Assembly: GCA_947459655.1 (NCBI GenBank)
Contig: CANHEE010000010.1
Location: 1 to 44,938, forward strand
Direction: 5' to 3'
DNA from: Lewinellaceae bacterium
Lineage (GTDB): Bacteria; Bacteroidota; Bacteroidia; Chitinophagales; Saprospiraceae
Length of the DNA stretch: 44,938 nt
Shown piece after piece: positions 27,386 through 36,238 of this stretch. The stretch's first letter is position 1, and each line of letters begins with the position of its first letter. The notes beneath the pieces are model-generated. The model saw only the letters and a program-made list of their open reading frames with translations, searched no databases and was not told the origin of the DNA. The translations under genes and the position numbers were made by a program.

Positions 27386-28774
27386 TTAGCTAGCCTTCAT
27401 TTCATTGACCAGTTCAGCCAGCATTTTCTTGGCATCCCCAAACAGCATTCTGGTTTTCTGATTGTAGAAAAGTTCGTTTTCAATGCCGGCATAACCGGAT
27501 TTCATACTTCTTTTCATCACGATGATGTTGGCTGCATCTTCCACCTCTAAAATAGGCATACCATAGATAGGAGAACCTGGATCGGTCTTTGCCGCAGGAT
27601 TCACTACGTCATTTGCCCCGACAACCAGTACTACATCAGTATTCTTAAATTCAGGATTGATGACATCCATTTCAAGCAACTTATCATAGCTCACGTTGCT
27701 CTCTGCGAGCAGGATGTTCATATGTCCGGGCATCCGGCCGGCTACAGGGTGGATGGCGTATTTCACTTCTACACCTTCCGCTTCGAGCACAGTTTCGAGC
27801 TCTTTGGCGATGTGTTGCGCCTGAGCAACTGCCAATCCGTATCCTGGAACAACAACCACTTTTTTACTGTATTTCATCAATGCCGCTGCATCTGAAGAGC
27901 TAATTTCCTTGATGTTGCCCGAAATAGATTTCCCGGAACCTGAAGAAGCACCGCCACCAAAGTTGCCCAGCAGCACATTGGTCAGCGAGCGGTTCATCGC
28001 TTTACACATTACAACGGTCAGCAATGTTCCTGCAGATCCGACCAGGATACCACCAAAAAGCATGACCTTGTTGTCGTATAGAAAACCGCCGAAGGCAGTT
28101 GCTACTCCGGTAAACGAATTGAGCAAAGAAATGACAACCGGCATATCAGCACCACCAATCGGAAAGACAAAGAACAGTCCATAGATGAAACTTATACCAA
28201 GAACCGCATAAATCAACTCATGGCTTTGTGTATAACCATGCGCAAGACCAATCGTGATCGCAAGAGTTGACCCAAGCAGTAGGACGTTAAAGACCTGCTG
28301 GAACGGAAGGTAGAAGTCTTTGATTTTTTCCTCCAATTTGCCGTAAGCAATCATTGAACCTGAAAATGAAATCGTTCCGATAATCAGCCCAAGCAACAAG
28401 ATTACTGTCTTTGTCGGAGAGCCGGTATTCGTGTGTAACATGTGGTTGTACTCTACAATGGAAATGATGGATGCACATGCACCACCCATTCCATTAAAGA
28501 AAGATACCATCTGTGGCATTTTGGTCATCATAACCTTTTTGGCCATGACAGTACCCACTACAGATCCCAAAACCAAAGCCCCGAATATCCAGGGGTAGTT
28601 GCTCATTTTGACCGTATCATTCAGAAAAATAGTTCCAAGTATGGCTATGGTCATACCCGCCGCTGCAATCAGATTTCCCTGTTTGGCCGTTCCTGGCTTG
28701 GACAAAAGCTTGATTCCAAAAATGAAACTCAGCGATGACAAGATGTATAAAAAATCGAGGATATTATGTGACAT
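27386..28774 (-). CDS. pntB: NAD(P) transhydrogenase subunit beta
   Basis: A 462-residue subunit with about nine membrane segments in residues 1-260 (domain II) and a soluble NADP-binding domain III at the C-terminus. Domain III has VVVVPGYGLAVAQAQH, RMPGHMNILLAESNVSYD and VVLVVGANDVVNPAA. With the PntA subunits it couples proton flow to hydride transfer from NADH to NADP+. Its ATG directly abuts the stop of the preceding gene (TAA then ATG), which points to translational coupling. The gene is the last in the operon. Confidence 0.97.
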   Translation of the reverse strand: MSHNILDFLYILSSLSFIFGIKLLSKPGTAKQGNLIAAAGMTIAILGTIFLNDTVKMSNYPWIFGALVLGSVVGTVMAKKVMMTKMPQMVSFFNGMGGACASIISIVEYNHMLHTNTGSPTKTVILLLGLIIGTISFSGSMIAYGKLEEKIKDFYLPFQQVFNVLLLGSTLAITIGLAHGYTQSHELIYAVLGISFIYGLFFVFPIGGADMPVVISLLNSFTGVATAFGGFLYDNKVMLFGGILVGSAGTLLTVVMCKAMNRSLTNVLLGNFGGGASSGSGKSISGNIKEISSSDAAALMKYSKKVVVVPGYGLAVAQAQHIAKELETVLEAEGVEVKYAIHPVAGRMPGHMNILLAESNVSYDKLLEMDVINPEFKNTDVVLVVGANDVVNPAAKTDPGSPIYGMPILEVEDAANIIVMKRSMKSGYAGIENELFYNQKTRMLFGDAKKMLAELVNEMKAS

Positions 28775-29077
28775 TTACTTTTTCTTTTTAAACATTTCCA
28801 ACATTCTATCGGTCACCACAAATCCCCCCACGACATTCAGTGTGCCGAAGAAAACTGCGATAAAACCCAAAACAGTGGCAAAAATATCTTCTGCCTGTCC
28901 CATAATGATGATCGAACCAATGATAATTACCCCGTGGATGGCATTTGCACCGCTCATCAGGGGCGTGTGCAGTACAGACGGAACTTTCTCTATGAGTTCA
29001 ATACCAACGAAAATCATCAGAATGACCAGGTAGATCATCAGCTGATTTTCAGCAATAAATTGAAAAACTGATTCCAT
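28775..29077 (-). CDS. pntAB: NAD(P) transhydrogenase subunit alpha, membrane part
   Basis: A 100-residue protein with three or four hydrophobic segments (LMIYLVILMIFVGIELI, GVIIIGSIIIMG, FATVLGFIAVFFGTLNVVGGFVVTDRML). It corresponds to the C-terminal transmembrane domain of fused PntA proteins, including the conserved ending GGFVVTDRMLEMFKK. It is separated by 11 bp from the soluble alpha part and abuts pntB, giving the three-gene split arrangement. Confidence 0.93.
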   Translation of the reverse strand: MESVFQFIAENQLMIYLVILMIFVGIELIEKVPSVLHTPLMSGANAIHGVIIIGSIIIMGQAEDIFATVLGFIAVFFGTLNVVGGFVVTDRMLEMFKKKK

Positions 29078-29088
29078 ATTTTAACAGA

Positions 29089-30189
29089 TTACGATTTTAG
29101 TATTTTTCCGTCGCGGCAGATGAGCGTTCCGGCAGTAATTTCATCTTCCATGTCCCACTTAAAGCCATCTTTGCTGGCAAGATGTGTTAAAAACGCATAA
29201 ATGTTCTTGGCATATGCTTCACTCGAGTTGGACGGTAATAAGGAAGGAAGGTTAGCGTAACCAACAATCTTTACGCCATTCACTACCTTGACGGTTCCCA
29301 TTTCACTGAGTTCGCAGTTACCACCCTGTTCTACAGCCATATCCACAATAACGCTGCCGTGCTTCATGACCCCAACCATTTCGGATGTTACAAGTACCGG
29401 TGCTTTTTTACCGGGAACCAATGCAGTTGTGATTACTACATCTGCCGCCGCGAGGTGTTTTTTTAGAATTTCCCGCTGCCTTGACAAAGTATCTTCTCCG
29501 GCCTCTTTTACATAGCCGCCTTCGATGACGACATTTCCCGTATCAAATGATATGAATTTTCCACCCAGCGACTCCACTTCTTCCTTGGTTTCCGGACGGA
29601 TATCTGACACTTCCACTACCGCACCCAGGCGCTTTGCCGTTCCTATTGCCTGCAAGCCGGCAACACCAGCACCGAAAATGACCACCTTAGCCGGTGTAAT
29701 GGTACCTGCAGCAGTCATAAGCATCGGGAAGATTTTGCTGGACTCGTTGGCAGCAAGCATGACGGCCTTGTAGCCTGCCAGGTTGCTTTGAGAACTCAAA
29801 ACGTCCATAGACTGAGCACGCGAAATCCTCGGGATAGCATCCATACTGAAAAGCGTGGCACCACGTGCGTTGATTTTTTCGACAGTCTCTCTGTTGACAA
29901 GATGAAAAGCTAGTGACATGACGATTATCCCAGTCCTGAGCCTGGCTATTTCTTCATCACTAAGTGGGTTAACCTTGCAAAGCACATCAACTTTCGACAA
30001 CACATCGTCTGAACTGACTACATGGGCACCTGCCTCTTTGTAGTGCTCGTCAAGGAAATAAGAATTGGCTCCCGCTCCGCTTTCCACATAGCATTCGAAG
30101 CCATTTTTGATCAGTTGTTTGCAAACGTTGGGTGATAGGGCTACCCGGTTTTCATCCTTGCGCGATTCCTTTATCGTGCCTATTTTCAT
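29089..30189 (-). CDS. pntAA: NAD(P) transhydrogenase subunit alpha, soluble NAD-binding part
   Basis: A 366-residue protein, domain I of transhydrogenase. The start MKIGTIKESRKDENRVALSP matches the alanine dehydrogenase/PNT N-terminal family. The NAD-binding Rossmann motif is VVIFGAGVAGLQAIGTAKRLGAVVEVSDIRPETKEEVESLGGKF. The mobile-loop and RQREILKKHLAAADVVITTAL regions are intact. It is the first gene of pntAA-pntAB-pntB. A TACATTTG box upstream on the same strand is a candidate promoter. Confidence 0.96.
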   Translation of the reverse strand: MKIGTIKESRKDENRVALSPNVCKQLIKNGFECYVESGAGANSYFLDEHYKEAGAHVVSSDDVLSKVDVLCKVNPLSDEEIARLRTGIIVMSLAFHLVNRETVEKINARGATLFSMDAIPRISRAQSMDVLSSQSNLAGYKAVMLAANESSKIFPMLMTAAGTITPAKVVIFGAGVAGLQAIGTAKRLGAVVEVSDIRPETKEEVESLGGKFISFDTGNVVIEGGYVKEAGEDTLSRQREILKKHLAAADVVITTALVPGKKAPVLVTSEMVGVMKHGSVIVDMAVEQGGNCELSEMGTVKVVNGVKIVGYANLPSLLPSNSSEAYAKNIYAFLTHLASKDGFKWDMEDEITAGTLICRDGKILKS

Positions 30190-30581
30190 AAAAATCTATG
30201 GTTGAATTGGTTTCCCATAATCTGAAAACCAAATGAATATTGCATAAAAGGTTTGATTCTGCCTCAAAACGATTTGAAAAAAAGCCAACGTGTCTTCAAC
30301 CCAAAAAACAAGTTAAAGTTGTAAGAACAAGCTGCAAATGTAAGGAATTTTATCAATTTAACTTACACTATACCAAAAATATTGCCCGGAATAGTGGGTT
30401 CCGCAAACCTTAAAATTAAAAAATGCGCTGTCCCGAGAGGTACAGCGCATTTTTTAATTTCAGCACCAATTTTTAACCTTTATTCCCCGAGAAAACTATT
30501 GGAGATTGAAATCCATTACTCATGCTTTAGCCAAATGACGCCTTAAGATTCAAAAGAAGAATAACGACCCTAAAATTTGAA
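30190..30581. other. Intergenic region upstream of the pnt operon
   Basis: This 392 bp region holds a TACATTTG box on the minus strand (30342-30335) as a possible pnt promoter, with only a weak upstream element. It also holds the long terminator hairpin at 30413-30460. No coding region is convincing. Confidence 0.5.
30413..30460 (-). terminator. Terminator of the outer-membrane barrel gene
   Basis: A 19-bp perfect stem pairs 30413-30431 with 30442-30460 around a 10-nt loop. The GC-rich core (GCGCTGT) is flanked by A and T runs, so it could work in both directions. The only transcript expected to end here is the minus-strand gene at 30582. Confidence 0.85.
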
Positions 30582-31322
30582 TTATTCGGCTCCGCCTCCG
30601 CCAAGTCTCAGACTAATCCCCATGGAACCAAATGCATACGTATCATTTTTGGCGGGGTTACCCGAAAGACTGACGCCGTCAAGGTAATCATTGTAAATCA
30701 GCCTTAAACCCACCTCTGCGTGAAACAGTAGCTTCTCGTTGATATCCCTCTTCAGTCCCAACACGATAGGCGTGGTGAAAAAACGATTGTTTTTTTCTTT
30801 GGCATTGAATTTATCCGCCGCAATCGGTCCGGCCAAGCGGCTATTACCCAATTCGTTATAGTAAGTGTTTTTCGGCTGCGTAATGCACAAACCAGCTCCG
30901 ATGCCAATGTATGGGGACCAGGTCTGTTCAAAACCGGATTCTCTGTACCGTTTTTCGCCCATAAGGTCAAATTCAGCCATCAACGAAAATTCTTTGAACG
31001 GGGAGTCAAAATAGAACCCCCTGCCGGTATGACTATCTGTATTTTTATCGTTTCCAGAAATGCTTCCACTAACCAGTCCGGCCCTCAACGCAAGCGTTTT
31101 TGTGACATTTTTTCTGATAAATACTGAGCCTGCCGGATGCACTTCCCTCAGACCAACATTTATCATGTCATTCTGTGAAAAAGATCCTCCGGCAAGGACT
31201 CCAAGCTCCCAAGAGAGATGAGGTTTTTTTTCGGCTTTGGCCATTTCTGATTGTGCAAAAATCGGGTTGAAGTTGCAGAAAACAGTAGCAGTGCAGAGCA
31301 GTAATATGAGATTTTTTCGCAT
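30582..31322 (-). CDS. Outer-membrane beta-barrel protein, DUF6089-like
   Basis: A 246-residue protein with signal peptide MRKNLILLLCTATVFCNFNPIFAQ. The barrel-like body has alternating strands: LSWELGVLAGGSFSQNDMI, KTLALRAGLVSGSISGNDKN and FDSPFKEFSLMAEFDLMG. WSPYIGIGAGLC, LLFHAEVGLRLIYNDYLDGV and AFGSMGISLRLGGG follow. The layout matches the small DUF6089/OmpA-like N-terminal barrels of Bacteroidota, whose function is unknown. The upstream in-frame ATG at 31373 is rejected because it overlaps the promoter box. Confidence 0.75.
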   Translation of the reverse strand: MRKNLILLLCTATVFCNFNPIFAQSEMAKAEKKPHLSWELGVLAGGSFSQNDMINVGLREVHPAGSVFIRKNVTKTLALRAGLVSGSISGNDKNTDSHTGRGFYFDSPFKEFSLMAEFDLMGEKRYRESGFEQTWSPYIGIGAGLCITQPKNTYYNELGNSRLAGPIAADKFNAKEKNNRFFTTPIVLGLKRDINEKLLFHAEVGLRLIYNDYLDGVSLSGNPAKNDTYAFGSMGISLRLGGGGAE

Positions 31323-31375
31323 TTTGATAAATAAAAGTCGGTTAATGAAATGATGCTCAACGCATTTGTACATTA

Positions 31376-31403
31376 CAAAAGTAATAATTCCCTATTAATT
31401 CAA
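31376..31403 (-). promoter_or_regulatory. Predicted promoter of the outer-membrane barrel gene
   Basis: On the minus strand TTG (31403-31401) is followed after 17 bp by TACTTTTG (31383-31376). The start codon at 31322 is about 54 bp downstream. Confidence 0.5.
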
Positions 31404-31594
31404 GGCATTAAACATTAAAAAAAGTTGCAACTCTGACAAAAGAGCAGGCCTCATCCTATTGCCTTTTGGTTACACTGAAATACTAAAATGTGGTGGCATT
31501 TCGAACCGTAGTAAGCATCAGGAATAAATAATATTGCGCATCAAAACATGTGTCAACAAATTGCGGAAACCTGACATTAACTATTTGTTTTCTC

Positions 31595-31632
31595 AAAAAA
31601 ATGCCCCCGGGCCAGAAACAGACCGGGGGCAT
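31595..31632 (-). terminator. Terminator of paaA
   Basis: On the minus strand a 10-bp GC-rich stem pairs 31632-31623 with 31610-31601 around a 12-nt loop. Six T follow at 31600-31595. It lies 83 bp past the paaA stop, so paaA ends its transcript alone. Confidence 0.9.
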
Positions 31633-31715
31633 TACCGAATATCTCACTGTAAAAGCTGACTTTTCCCAATTATTTTAGAAATTCAGCACGGAGACCAATC
31701 CAAGCGCATGAAAAA

Positions 31716-32657
31716 TCAAGCCGCCTGAGATTCTTTTCTTGTCTTCATTTTTTCTGCGTGCGCCATTGCTGCTTCCCGAACCCATTTTCCCTCGTCGTAA
31801 GCTTTTTTGCGCGCCTGAATTCTCTGTCTGTTACACGGACCATTGCCGCTGACGATATTATAGAACTCCTCCCAGTTCAGTTCACCAAAATCATAACCCA
31901 TCTTTTCTTCGTTCCACTTTAGGTCAGGATCCGGAATGGTAAGACCAAGGTATTCCGCCTGAGGAACTGTTGCATCTACGAATTTCTGGCGAAGCTCGTC
32001 ATTGCTGAAGCGCTTGATTTTCCAGCGCATAGACTGTTCTGTATTCGGCGAGTCGGCATCTTTGGGTCCAAACATCATCAGCGAAGGTGCCCACCATCTG
32101 TTGAGCGCATCCTGGGCCATAGCCTTCTGCTCTGCACTACCACGACATAAAGTCAGCATGATCTCGTACCCCTGACGCTGGTGGAAACTCTCCTCCTTAC
32201 ATACCCTCACCATGGCCCGTGCGTACGGACCGTACGACGTACGACAAAGCGGCACCTGGTTCATAATTGCGGCTCCGTCAACGAGCCAACCGATGGCGCC
32301 CATGTCCGCCCAGGTCAGTGTCGGATAATTGAAAATGCTGGAGTACTTGGCTTTGCCACTGTGAAGATCGTTGATGAGCGTATCTCTGTCCGCTCCGAGG
32401 GTCTCGGCTGCGCTATATAGGTACAAACCATGGCCGGCTTCATCCTGAACCTTAGCCAGGAGAACTGCCTTACGACGCAGTGAGGGCGCTCGGGTTATCC
32501 AGTTGCCTTCAGGCAACATACCAACTATTTCTGAATGTGCATGCTGAGAGATCTGCCTGATAAGCGTCTTCCTGTAGTGGTCCGGCATCCAGTCTTTCGG
32601 CTCGATTTTATCTTCTGCCGCGATGCGGGCCTCAAATTGTGCTTCCAATGAATTCAT
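31716..32657 (-). CDS. paaA: 1,2-phenylacetyl-CoA epoxidase subunit PaaA
   Basis: A 313-residue protein matching the catalytic di-iron subunit of phenylacetyl-CoA epoxygenase, which epoxidises the aromatic ring. Recognisable blocks are [59 protein letters not shown] and [18 protein letters not shown]. They hold the Glu, EAGH and EESFH iron-ligand regions. It normally needs PaaB, C, D and E, whose genes usually follow. Here a terminator follows at once, and no other paa gene is in the window. A predicted promoter lies upstream, so it is a single-gene unit. Confidence 0.95.
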   Translation of the reverse strand: MNSLEAQFEARIAAEDKIEPKDWMPDHYRKTLIRQISQHAHSEIVGMLPEGNWITRAPSLRRKAVLLAKVQDEAGHGLYLYSAAETLGADRDTLINDLHSGKAKYSSIFNYPTLTWADMGAIGWLVDGAAIMNQVPLCRTSYGPYARAMVRVCKEESFHQRQGYEIMLTLCRGSAEQKAMAQDALNRWWAPSLMMFGPKDADSPNTEQSMRWKIKRFSNDELRQKFVDATVPQAEYLGLTIPDPDLKWNEEKMGYDFGELNWEEFYNIVSGNGPCNRQRIQARKKAYDEGKWVREAAMAHAEKMKTRKESQAA

Positions 32658-32729
32658 ATCCTAAAATCATTTAAACTTTATCCTCTACTGCAACTTCAGG
32701 TATTCCTGCAGTTGAAATTCTTCGAAGAG

Positions 32730-32762
32730 CAAATATACGGTGTTCACGAAAATAATAGCAAA
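32730..32762 (-). promoter_or_regulatory. Predicted promoter of paaA
   Basis: On the minus strand TTTG (32762-32759) is followed after 21 bp by TATATTTG (32737-32730), matching the Bacteroidota consensus. Confidence 0.65.
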
Positions 32763-32934
32763 TTTAACAGCTGCCTAACACTGATACAGATCAAAAAGTT
32801 GAAACCGACGAGGAGAAAAAAAGTGCAAATTTGCGAATTTACTGGCTTTTCAATACAGAGCGTGCAGAACATCCGGATCATTCTTATCAACACATTTGCA
32901 ACTATATTTCAAGCTGAAGATTTTGTAAAAAAAA

Positions 32935-32966
32935 TTTGTGTCACATGATTATTTACCCTACCTTTG
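32935..32966 (+). promoter_or_regulatory. Predicted promoter of rpmI-rplT
   Basis: TTTG (32935-32938) is followed after 20 bp by TACCTTTG (32959-32966). The rpmI ATG lies 28 bp past the box, leaving a short leader. Confidence 0.7.
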
Positions 32967-32994
32967 CACCTCATTTTAAAAATTTATTTTCATC

Positions 32995-33189
32995 ATGCCG
33001 AAAATTAAAACACACTCGAGTGCGAAAAAGCGCTTCAAAGTGACTGGTAGCGGCAAAATCAAGCGTCCTCGCGCAAACCACAACCACCGTTTCGATGGTA
33101 AAAGTAAGCGCAGCAAAGCCGTAAACGGCGAATGGGGAATGGTTGATAGTGCTAATCTGCCACGCGTAAAAATGATGCTTGCACTCTAA
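32995..33189 (+). CDS. rpmI: 50S ribosomal protein L35
   Basis: A 64-residue basic protein with the full L35 pattern: [20 protein letters not shown] and [13 protein letters not shown]. It is a small structural protein of the large subunit. It precedes rplT as usual, but infC is missing upstream, where paaA is divergently transcribed. Confidence 0.97.
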   Translation: MPKIKTHSSAKKRFKVTGSGKIKRPRANHNHRFDGKSKRSKAVNGEWGMVDSANLPRVKMMLAL

Positions 33190-33353
33190 TTTGCAGCACG
33201 AAAACCCAATTTCTTTAACGAGAACGAAGATGAAAGCAGCCGATTTGTGAACATGCATTCATTTGTGGGAGTAGGAAACGGTCAAAATGCATTGCGCTAC
33301 CGTTACTCTTTCGCTTAAAAAGGCTCACTTCGTTGTACTAAAAACACCCTATT
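33190..33353 (+). promoter_or_regulatory. Structured rpmI-rplT spacer, possible L20 regulatory site
   Basis: The spacer is 164 bp, long for these two genes. A hairpin pairs GAGTA (33269-33273) plus ACGGT (33278-33282) with ACCGT (33299-33303) plus TACTC (33304-33308), with a 4-nt bulge. L20 represses its own operon in several bacteria by binding mRNA that mimics its rRNA site; whether this is such a site is a guess. Confidence 0.35.
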
Positions 33354-33698
33354 ATGCCTCGTTCGGTAAATCACGTGGCGTCGCGCAAAAGACGCAAAAA
33401 AATTCTGAAGGCTGCCAGAGGTTACTTCGGAGCCCGTTCAAAAGTTCTTACCGTTGCTAAGCACACCCTTGACAGAGGTATGGCTTATGCTTTTGTTCAC
33501 CGCCGTGCGAAGAAGCGCGCTTTCCGACGTTTGTGGATTGCCCGTATCAATGCCGCAGCAAGAATGGAAGGCTTAAGCTATTCCCGTTTCATGCACATGC
33601 TGAACACAAAAAACATCGGTCTGAACCGCAAAGCATTGGCTGACCTCGCGATGAATCACCCTGAAACATTCAAGGCGATCGTCAATTCAGTCAGATAA
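33354..33698 (+). CDS. rplT: 50S ribosomal protein L20
   Basis: A 114-residue protein with the L20 signature: [30 protein letters not shown], then [25 protein letters not shown]. It is an early assembly protein that binds 23S rRNA and can repress its own operon. A strong terminator follows. Confidence 0.98.
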   Translation: MPRSVNHVASRKRRKKILKAARGYFGARSKVLTVAKHTLDRGMAYAFVHRRAKKRAFRRLWIARINAAARMEGLSYSRFMHMLNTKNIGLNRKALADLAMNHPETFKAIVNSVR

Positions 33699-33725
33699 TA
33701 CATTTAAAGGCTATGCCTTAAAAAC

Positions 33726-33776
33726 AAAGCCACGCATTCACAAGCAAACTGCCCGAATGCGTGGCTTTTTATTTTT
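33726..33776. terminator. Bidirectional terminator between rplT and the TPM genes
   Basis: A 14-bp stem pairs 33726-33739 with 33755-33768. T runs continue to 33776 on the plus strand, and an A-rich flank on the other side serves the minus-strand operon, whose last gene stops at 33834. Confidence 0.9.
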
Positions 33777-33833
33777 GAGTCATTTACATTGTATTCAACC
33801 CGGAGCATAACAGATAAGATACCTAAAAAATGA

Positions 33834-34598
33834 CTACCAGCTGCCGCTGGCGCCACCGCCACCGCCATCGCCACCACCGAATCCACCAAAATCAAAACCG
33901 CCTCCACTGCCGGAATCTCCACCGCCACCACGGTTACCCGGCATATACCACCAACCACCGCCATCCCATCCTGTGTAACCGCGTCTGCTGAGTATTGTTC
34001 CGTTTCTTTGACCCCTTCGCGCCATGGCAGACACAAACAGAAAAATACCAATCATGATAAGTAGTATAACCCAAACAGAAGCGTCAGCATCTCCCTCACC
34101 CGCATCATCCGAGTACTCGTTTGCAGAAATGCTGATAATGCTATCAGTGGCTTTGTCCAAACCTTCGAAGTAATTTTTCTGCTTATATGCCGGAACGATA
34201 TGACGCGTGATAATCCGCTTACAAATCATGTCGGGCAACACACCTTCCATACCCAAGCCCGTCTGGATGTTTACCTTTCGATCCTCGATGGCGCTGAGTA
34301 TAACGACACCGTTATTCTTTTCTTTTTGTCCAACTCCCCAGTCGCGCAGAAACTTGTGGGCAATTTCCTCGACTGTGTACCCTTCCAGTGAGCGGATGGT
34401 AATGACCGCAACCTGCGTACTTGTGGAATCTTCAAAGCTAACGAGTTTCTTTTCAAGCGCAAGTTCTTCTTCATCACTCAGTACATCCGCAAAATCATTG
34501 ACCAAACGCGGAGGGTCGGGGCGGGCTGGCAGGCTTTGAGCAAGACCTATCCGACACAACAACACCAAAAATATTATTCTGAATAGTGGTCTTTTCAT
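33834..34598 (-). CDS. TPM-domain (YgcG-type) membrane protein with Gly-rich tail
   Basis: A 254-residue protein. A signal peptide (MKRPLFRIIFLVLLCRIGLAQ) precedes a TPM domain: LVNDFADVLSDEEELALEKKLVSFEDSTSTQVAVITIRSLEG, then RDWGVGQKEKNNGVVILSAIEDRKVNIQTGLGMEG. One membrane segment follows (WVILLIMIGIFLFVSAMA). The tail is a Gly/Ser/Asp-rich low-complexity stretch ending in GASGSW. This is the standard YgcG architecture, a family often found beside lemA and of unclear function. The ATG at 34598 starts the signal peptide; the upstream in-frame ATG at 34727 lies inside the preceding gene. Confidence 0.88.
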   Translation of the reverse strand: MKRPLFRIIFLVLLCRIGLAQSLPARPDPPRLVNDFADVLSDEEELALEKKLVSFEDSTSTQVAVITIRSLEGYTVEEIAHKFLRDWGVGQKEKNNGVVILSAIEDRKVNIQTGLGMEGVLPDMICKRIITRHIVPAYKQKNYFEGLDKATDSIISISANEYSDDAGEGDADASVWVILLIMIGIFLFVSAMARRGQRNGTILSRRGYTGWDGGGWWYMPGNRGGGGDSGSGGGFDFGGFGGGDGGGGGASGSW

Positions 34599-34608
34599 AG
34601 GTTTCAAA

Positions 34609-35067
34609 TCAAAATCTCCCAAAAACAATGTCGTCCGGGAGCTCATTTTTATTGGCAGAAACCGGCGGGAAAAATGTGGCGAGTGCATCTCCGATATCTT
34701 GAATACAGGATTCAATTCCGGCGGCATATGCTCCTCTGCTGAAATATTCTTTTAACATGCCGCCCTTCTGCTGCCAGAATGCCTCACCGGCTTTTTCATA
34801 AATTCCTCTATCGCCAAAAATCGCGTATTTTCGGTCATTGGTGGCAATGTAGAGCAGTACTGCGTTGCGTTCTTTTGTAAGGTGCATGCCCAAGTGCGAA
34901 AACAAATCTCGACATCTCATCATAGCATCTTCCACGGGACATTCCCCTTCCAGATAAATGCGAATTTCACCGGAAGTCTTTTGCTCCAGCACCCTGACAG
35001 TGTCCAAAAGTTTGTCTTTCTCCTGTTGACTGAGCCAATCCTGATTTTTTTCGAAAAAAGGTAACAT
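34609..35067 (-). CDS. Soluble TPM-domain protein
   Basis: A 152-residue protein with a second, shorter TPM domain: LPFFEKNQDWLSQQEKDKLLDTVRVLEQKTSGEIRIYLEG, RNAVLLYIATNDRKYAIFGDRGIYEKAGEAFWQ. There is no signal peptide, so it may act on the cytoplasmic face. It sits between lemA and the YgcG-type gene, with spacing of 10 to 40 bp, giving the known lemA-TPM-TPM operon. A GTG at 35070 is one codon upstream of the ATG used. Confidence 0.87.
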   Translation of the reverse strand: MLPFFEKNQDWLSQQEKDKLLDTVRVLEQKTSGEIRIYLEGECPVEDAMMRCRDLFSHLGMHLTKERNAVLLYIATNDRKYAIFGDRGIYEKAGEAFWQQKGGMLKEYFSRGAYAAGIESCIQDIGDALATFFPPVSANKNELPDDIVFGRF

Positions 35068-35104
35068 CACCTGCTGTTTTATAGGTAGTTTCTATGAGAA
35101 ACAA

Positions 35105-35698
35105 TCAATTATTGAAAAGATTGCCAACATTTGGATTGGCCTTGCTTCCGGCCTCCGCCTGGAAATAAGCGCGCTCTCTAAAGCCAAACATTCCCGCGAA
35201 AATGACTGCAGGAAAACGCTTTACAGAGGAATTATACGCCAATACAACAGTATTAAAATCTTGCCTGGCCACCGCCAGACGGTTTTCTGAACCTGCAAGT
35301 TCAGCGCTAAGGTCTGAAAATCCCTGAATAGACTGCAACTGCGGATATTTTTCAGAAACTACCAACAGCCGACCCAGTGCGGATCCCAACTCCCCTTGAC
35401 GTCTTTGAAATTCAGCCAATTGCTCCGGCGTTGCATTGGTCGGATCTATTTTTATTTGTGTGGCTTTTGAACGAGCCTCTACTACCTGCGTAAGAATTGC
35501 CTCCTCTGTGCTGGCAGCTTGTTTGACGGTGGCAACCAAATTGGGAATCAGGTCGGAGCGACGCTGGTACAGGTTTTCGACATTTGCCCACTTAGCCGTG
35601 ACGGCTTCAGAGCCGTTCACCATGCCGTTGTAACTGTTACAGCCCATAAATAGCAGGAGAGCTAATACGCCGAAAATAATCAGAATGCTTTTTTTCAT
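35105..35698 (-). CDS. lemA: LemA-family lipoprotein
   Basis: A 197-residue protein. The N-terminal membrane segment ends in a lipobox-like LLFMGC. The LemA coiled-coil core then reads NGMVNGSEAVTAKWANVENLYQRRSDLIPNLVATVKQAASTEEAILTQVVEARSKA, with KRFPAVIFAGMFGFRERAYFQAEAGSKANPNV at the end. LemA proteins are conserved envelope proteins of unknown function. It heads the operon with the two TPM-domain genes and is divergent from a small lipoprotein gene. Confidence 0.95.
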   Translation of the reverse strand: MKKSILIIFGVLALLLFMGCNSYNGMVNGSEAVTAKWANVENLYQRRSDLIPNLVATVKQAASTEEAILTQVVEARSKATQIKIDPTNATPEQLAEFQRRQGELGSALGRLLVVSEKYPQLQSIQGFSDLSAELAGSENRLAVARQDFNTVVLAYNSSVKRFPAVIFAGMFGFRERAYFQAEAGSKANPNVGNLFNN

Positions 35699-35822
35699 CT
35701 GCGAATTGATTTAATAATTGTTGATATAATTTTGAGCTAAAGATAAAAGCTTTTCATTAAACCGGGCATAATGTGAATTGGTTCCTGATTTTATTACTTT
35801 TGCAAGGCTAAAGAAAAATCCG

Positions 35823-36233
35823 ATGCACCTATTGACCAAATTCAGCTGCTTATTTTTGCTGTCAGCGATTTCGTGCTCGCAAGATGCGAAGCAGACGCAA
35901 AATATGCAAAAAAACGAGCAATTAACAGATAAAACTGTAGAATATAGTGCCCTTGCCACCGAATATTGCAGCTGTTCGGCCGAACTAATTGCCTTGAATA
36001 AAAAAGCCAAAAACCTGGCAGCTCACCCCGAACTCATCAAAAGTCCGGAAGAAATGTCAGACCTCCTCATGGAAAGCGAAGCGCTTCAGCAAAAACAGAT
36101 TGAATGCCAGTACACCCTTGAAGAAAAGTACCATACAGGCATTTACGAAAATCCTGATGTGCTTTCTGCGATACAGCGAAGTTGTCCGGATCTGGCAGAA
36201 CTGATGGTGAGTGCCAAAAAAAATGACGACTGA
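35823..36233 (+). CDS. Small Cys-containing lipoprotein, function unknown
   Basis: A 136-residue protein beginning MHLLTKFSCLFLLSAISC, with a lipobox at SAISC. The mature part is mostly helical and charged. Conserved-looking cysteines occur in EYCSCSAEL, IECQ and RSCPDL, which could form disulfides or bind metal. I do not recognise a named family. ATG 35823 starts the signal peptide. It overlaps no neighbour and stops 5 bp before a PhnP-like hydrolase gene, so the two are probably cotranscribed. TACTTTTG at 35795-35802 is a possible -7 box. Confidence 0.7.
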   Translation: MHLLTKFSCLFLLSAISCSQDAKQTQNMQKNEQLTDKTVEYSALATEYCSCSAELIALNKKAKNLAAHPELIKSPEEMSDLLMESEALQQKQIECQYTLEEKYHTGIYENPDVLSAIQRSCPDLAELMVSAKKNDD

Positions 36234-36238
36234 ATCTC

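Larger units (their letters stand above)
31323..31715. other. Intergenic region between the barrel gene and paaA
   Basis: The 393 bp contain the barrel-gene promoter (31376-31403) and the paaA terminator (31595-31632). Between 31404 and 31594 I see nothing structured or coding. Confidence 0.5.
32658..32994. other. Divergent intergenic region between paaA and rpmI
   Basis: The 337 bp hold two good promoters pointing away from each other: paaA at 32730-32762 (minus) and rpmI at 32935-32966 (plus). No gene is convincing between them. Confidence 0.55.

Noticed and set aside
32712-32948. 78-codon frame between paaA and rpmI
   Set aside because: It covers both divergent promoters and has no recognisable protein features.
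33834-33960. Gly-rich low-complexity DNA repeat
   Set aside because: It is the normal Gly/Ser tail of a YgcG-type TPM protein, not a separate repeat element.
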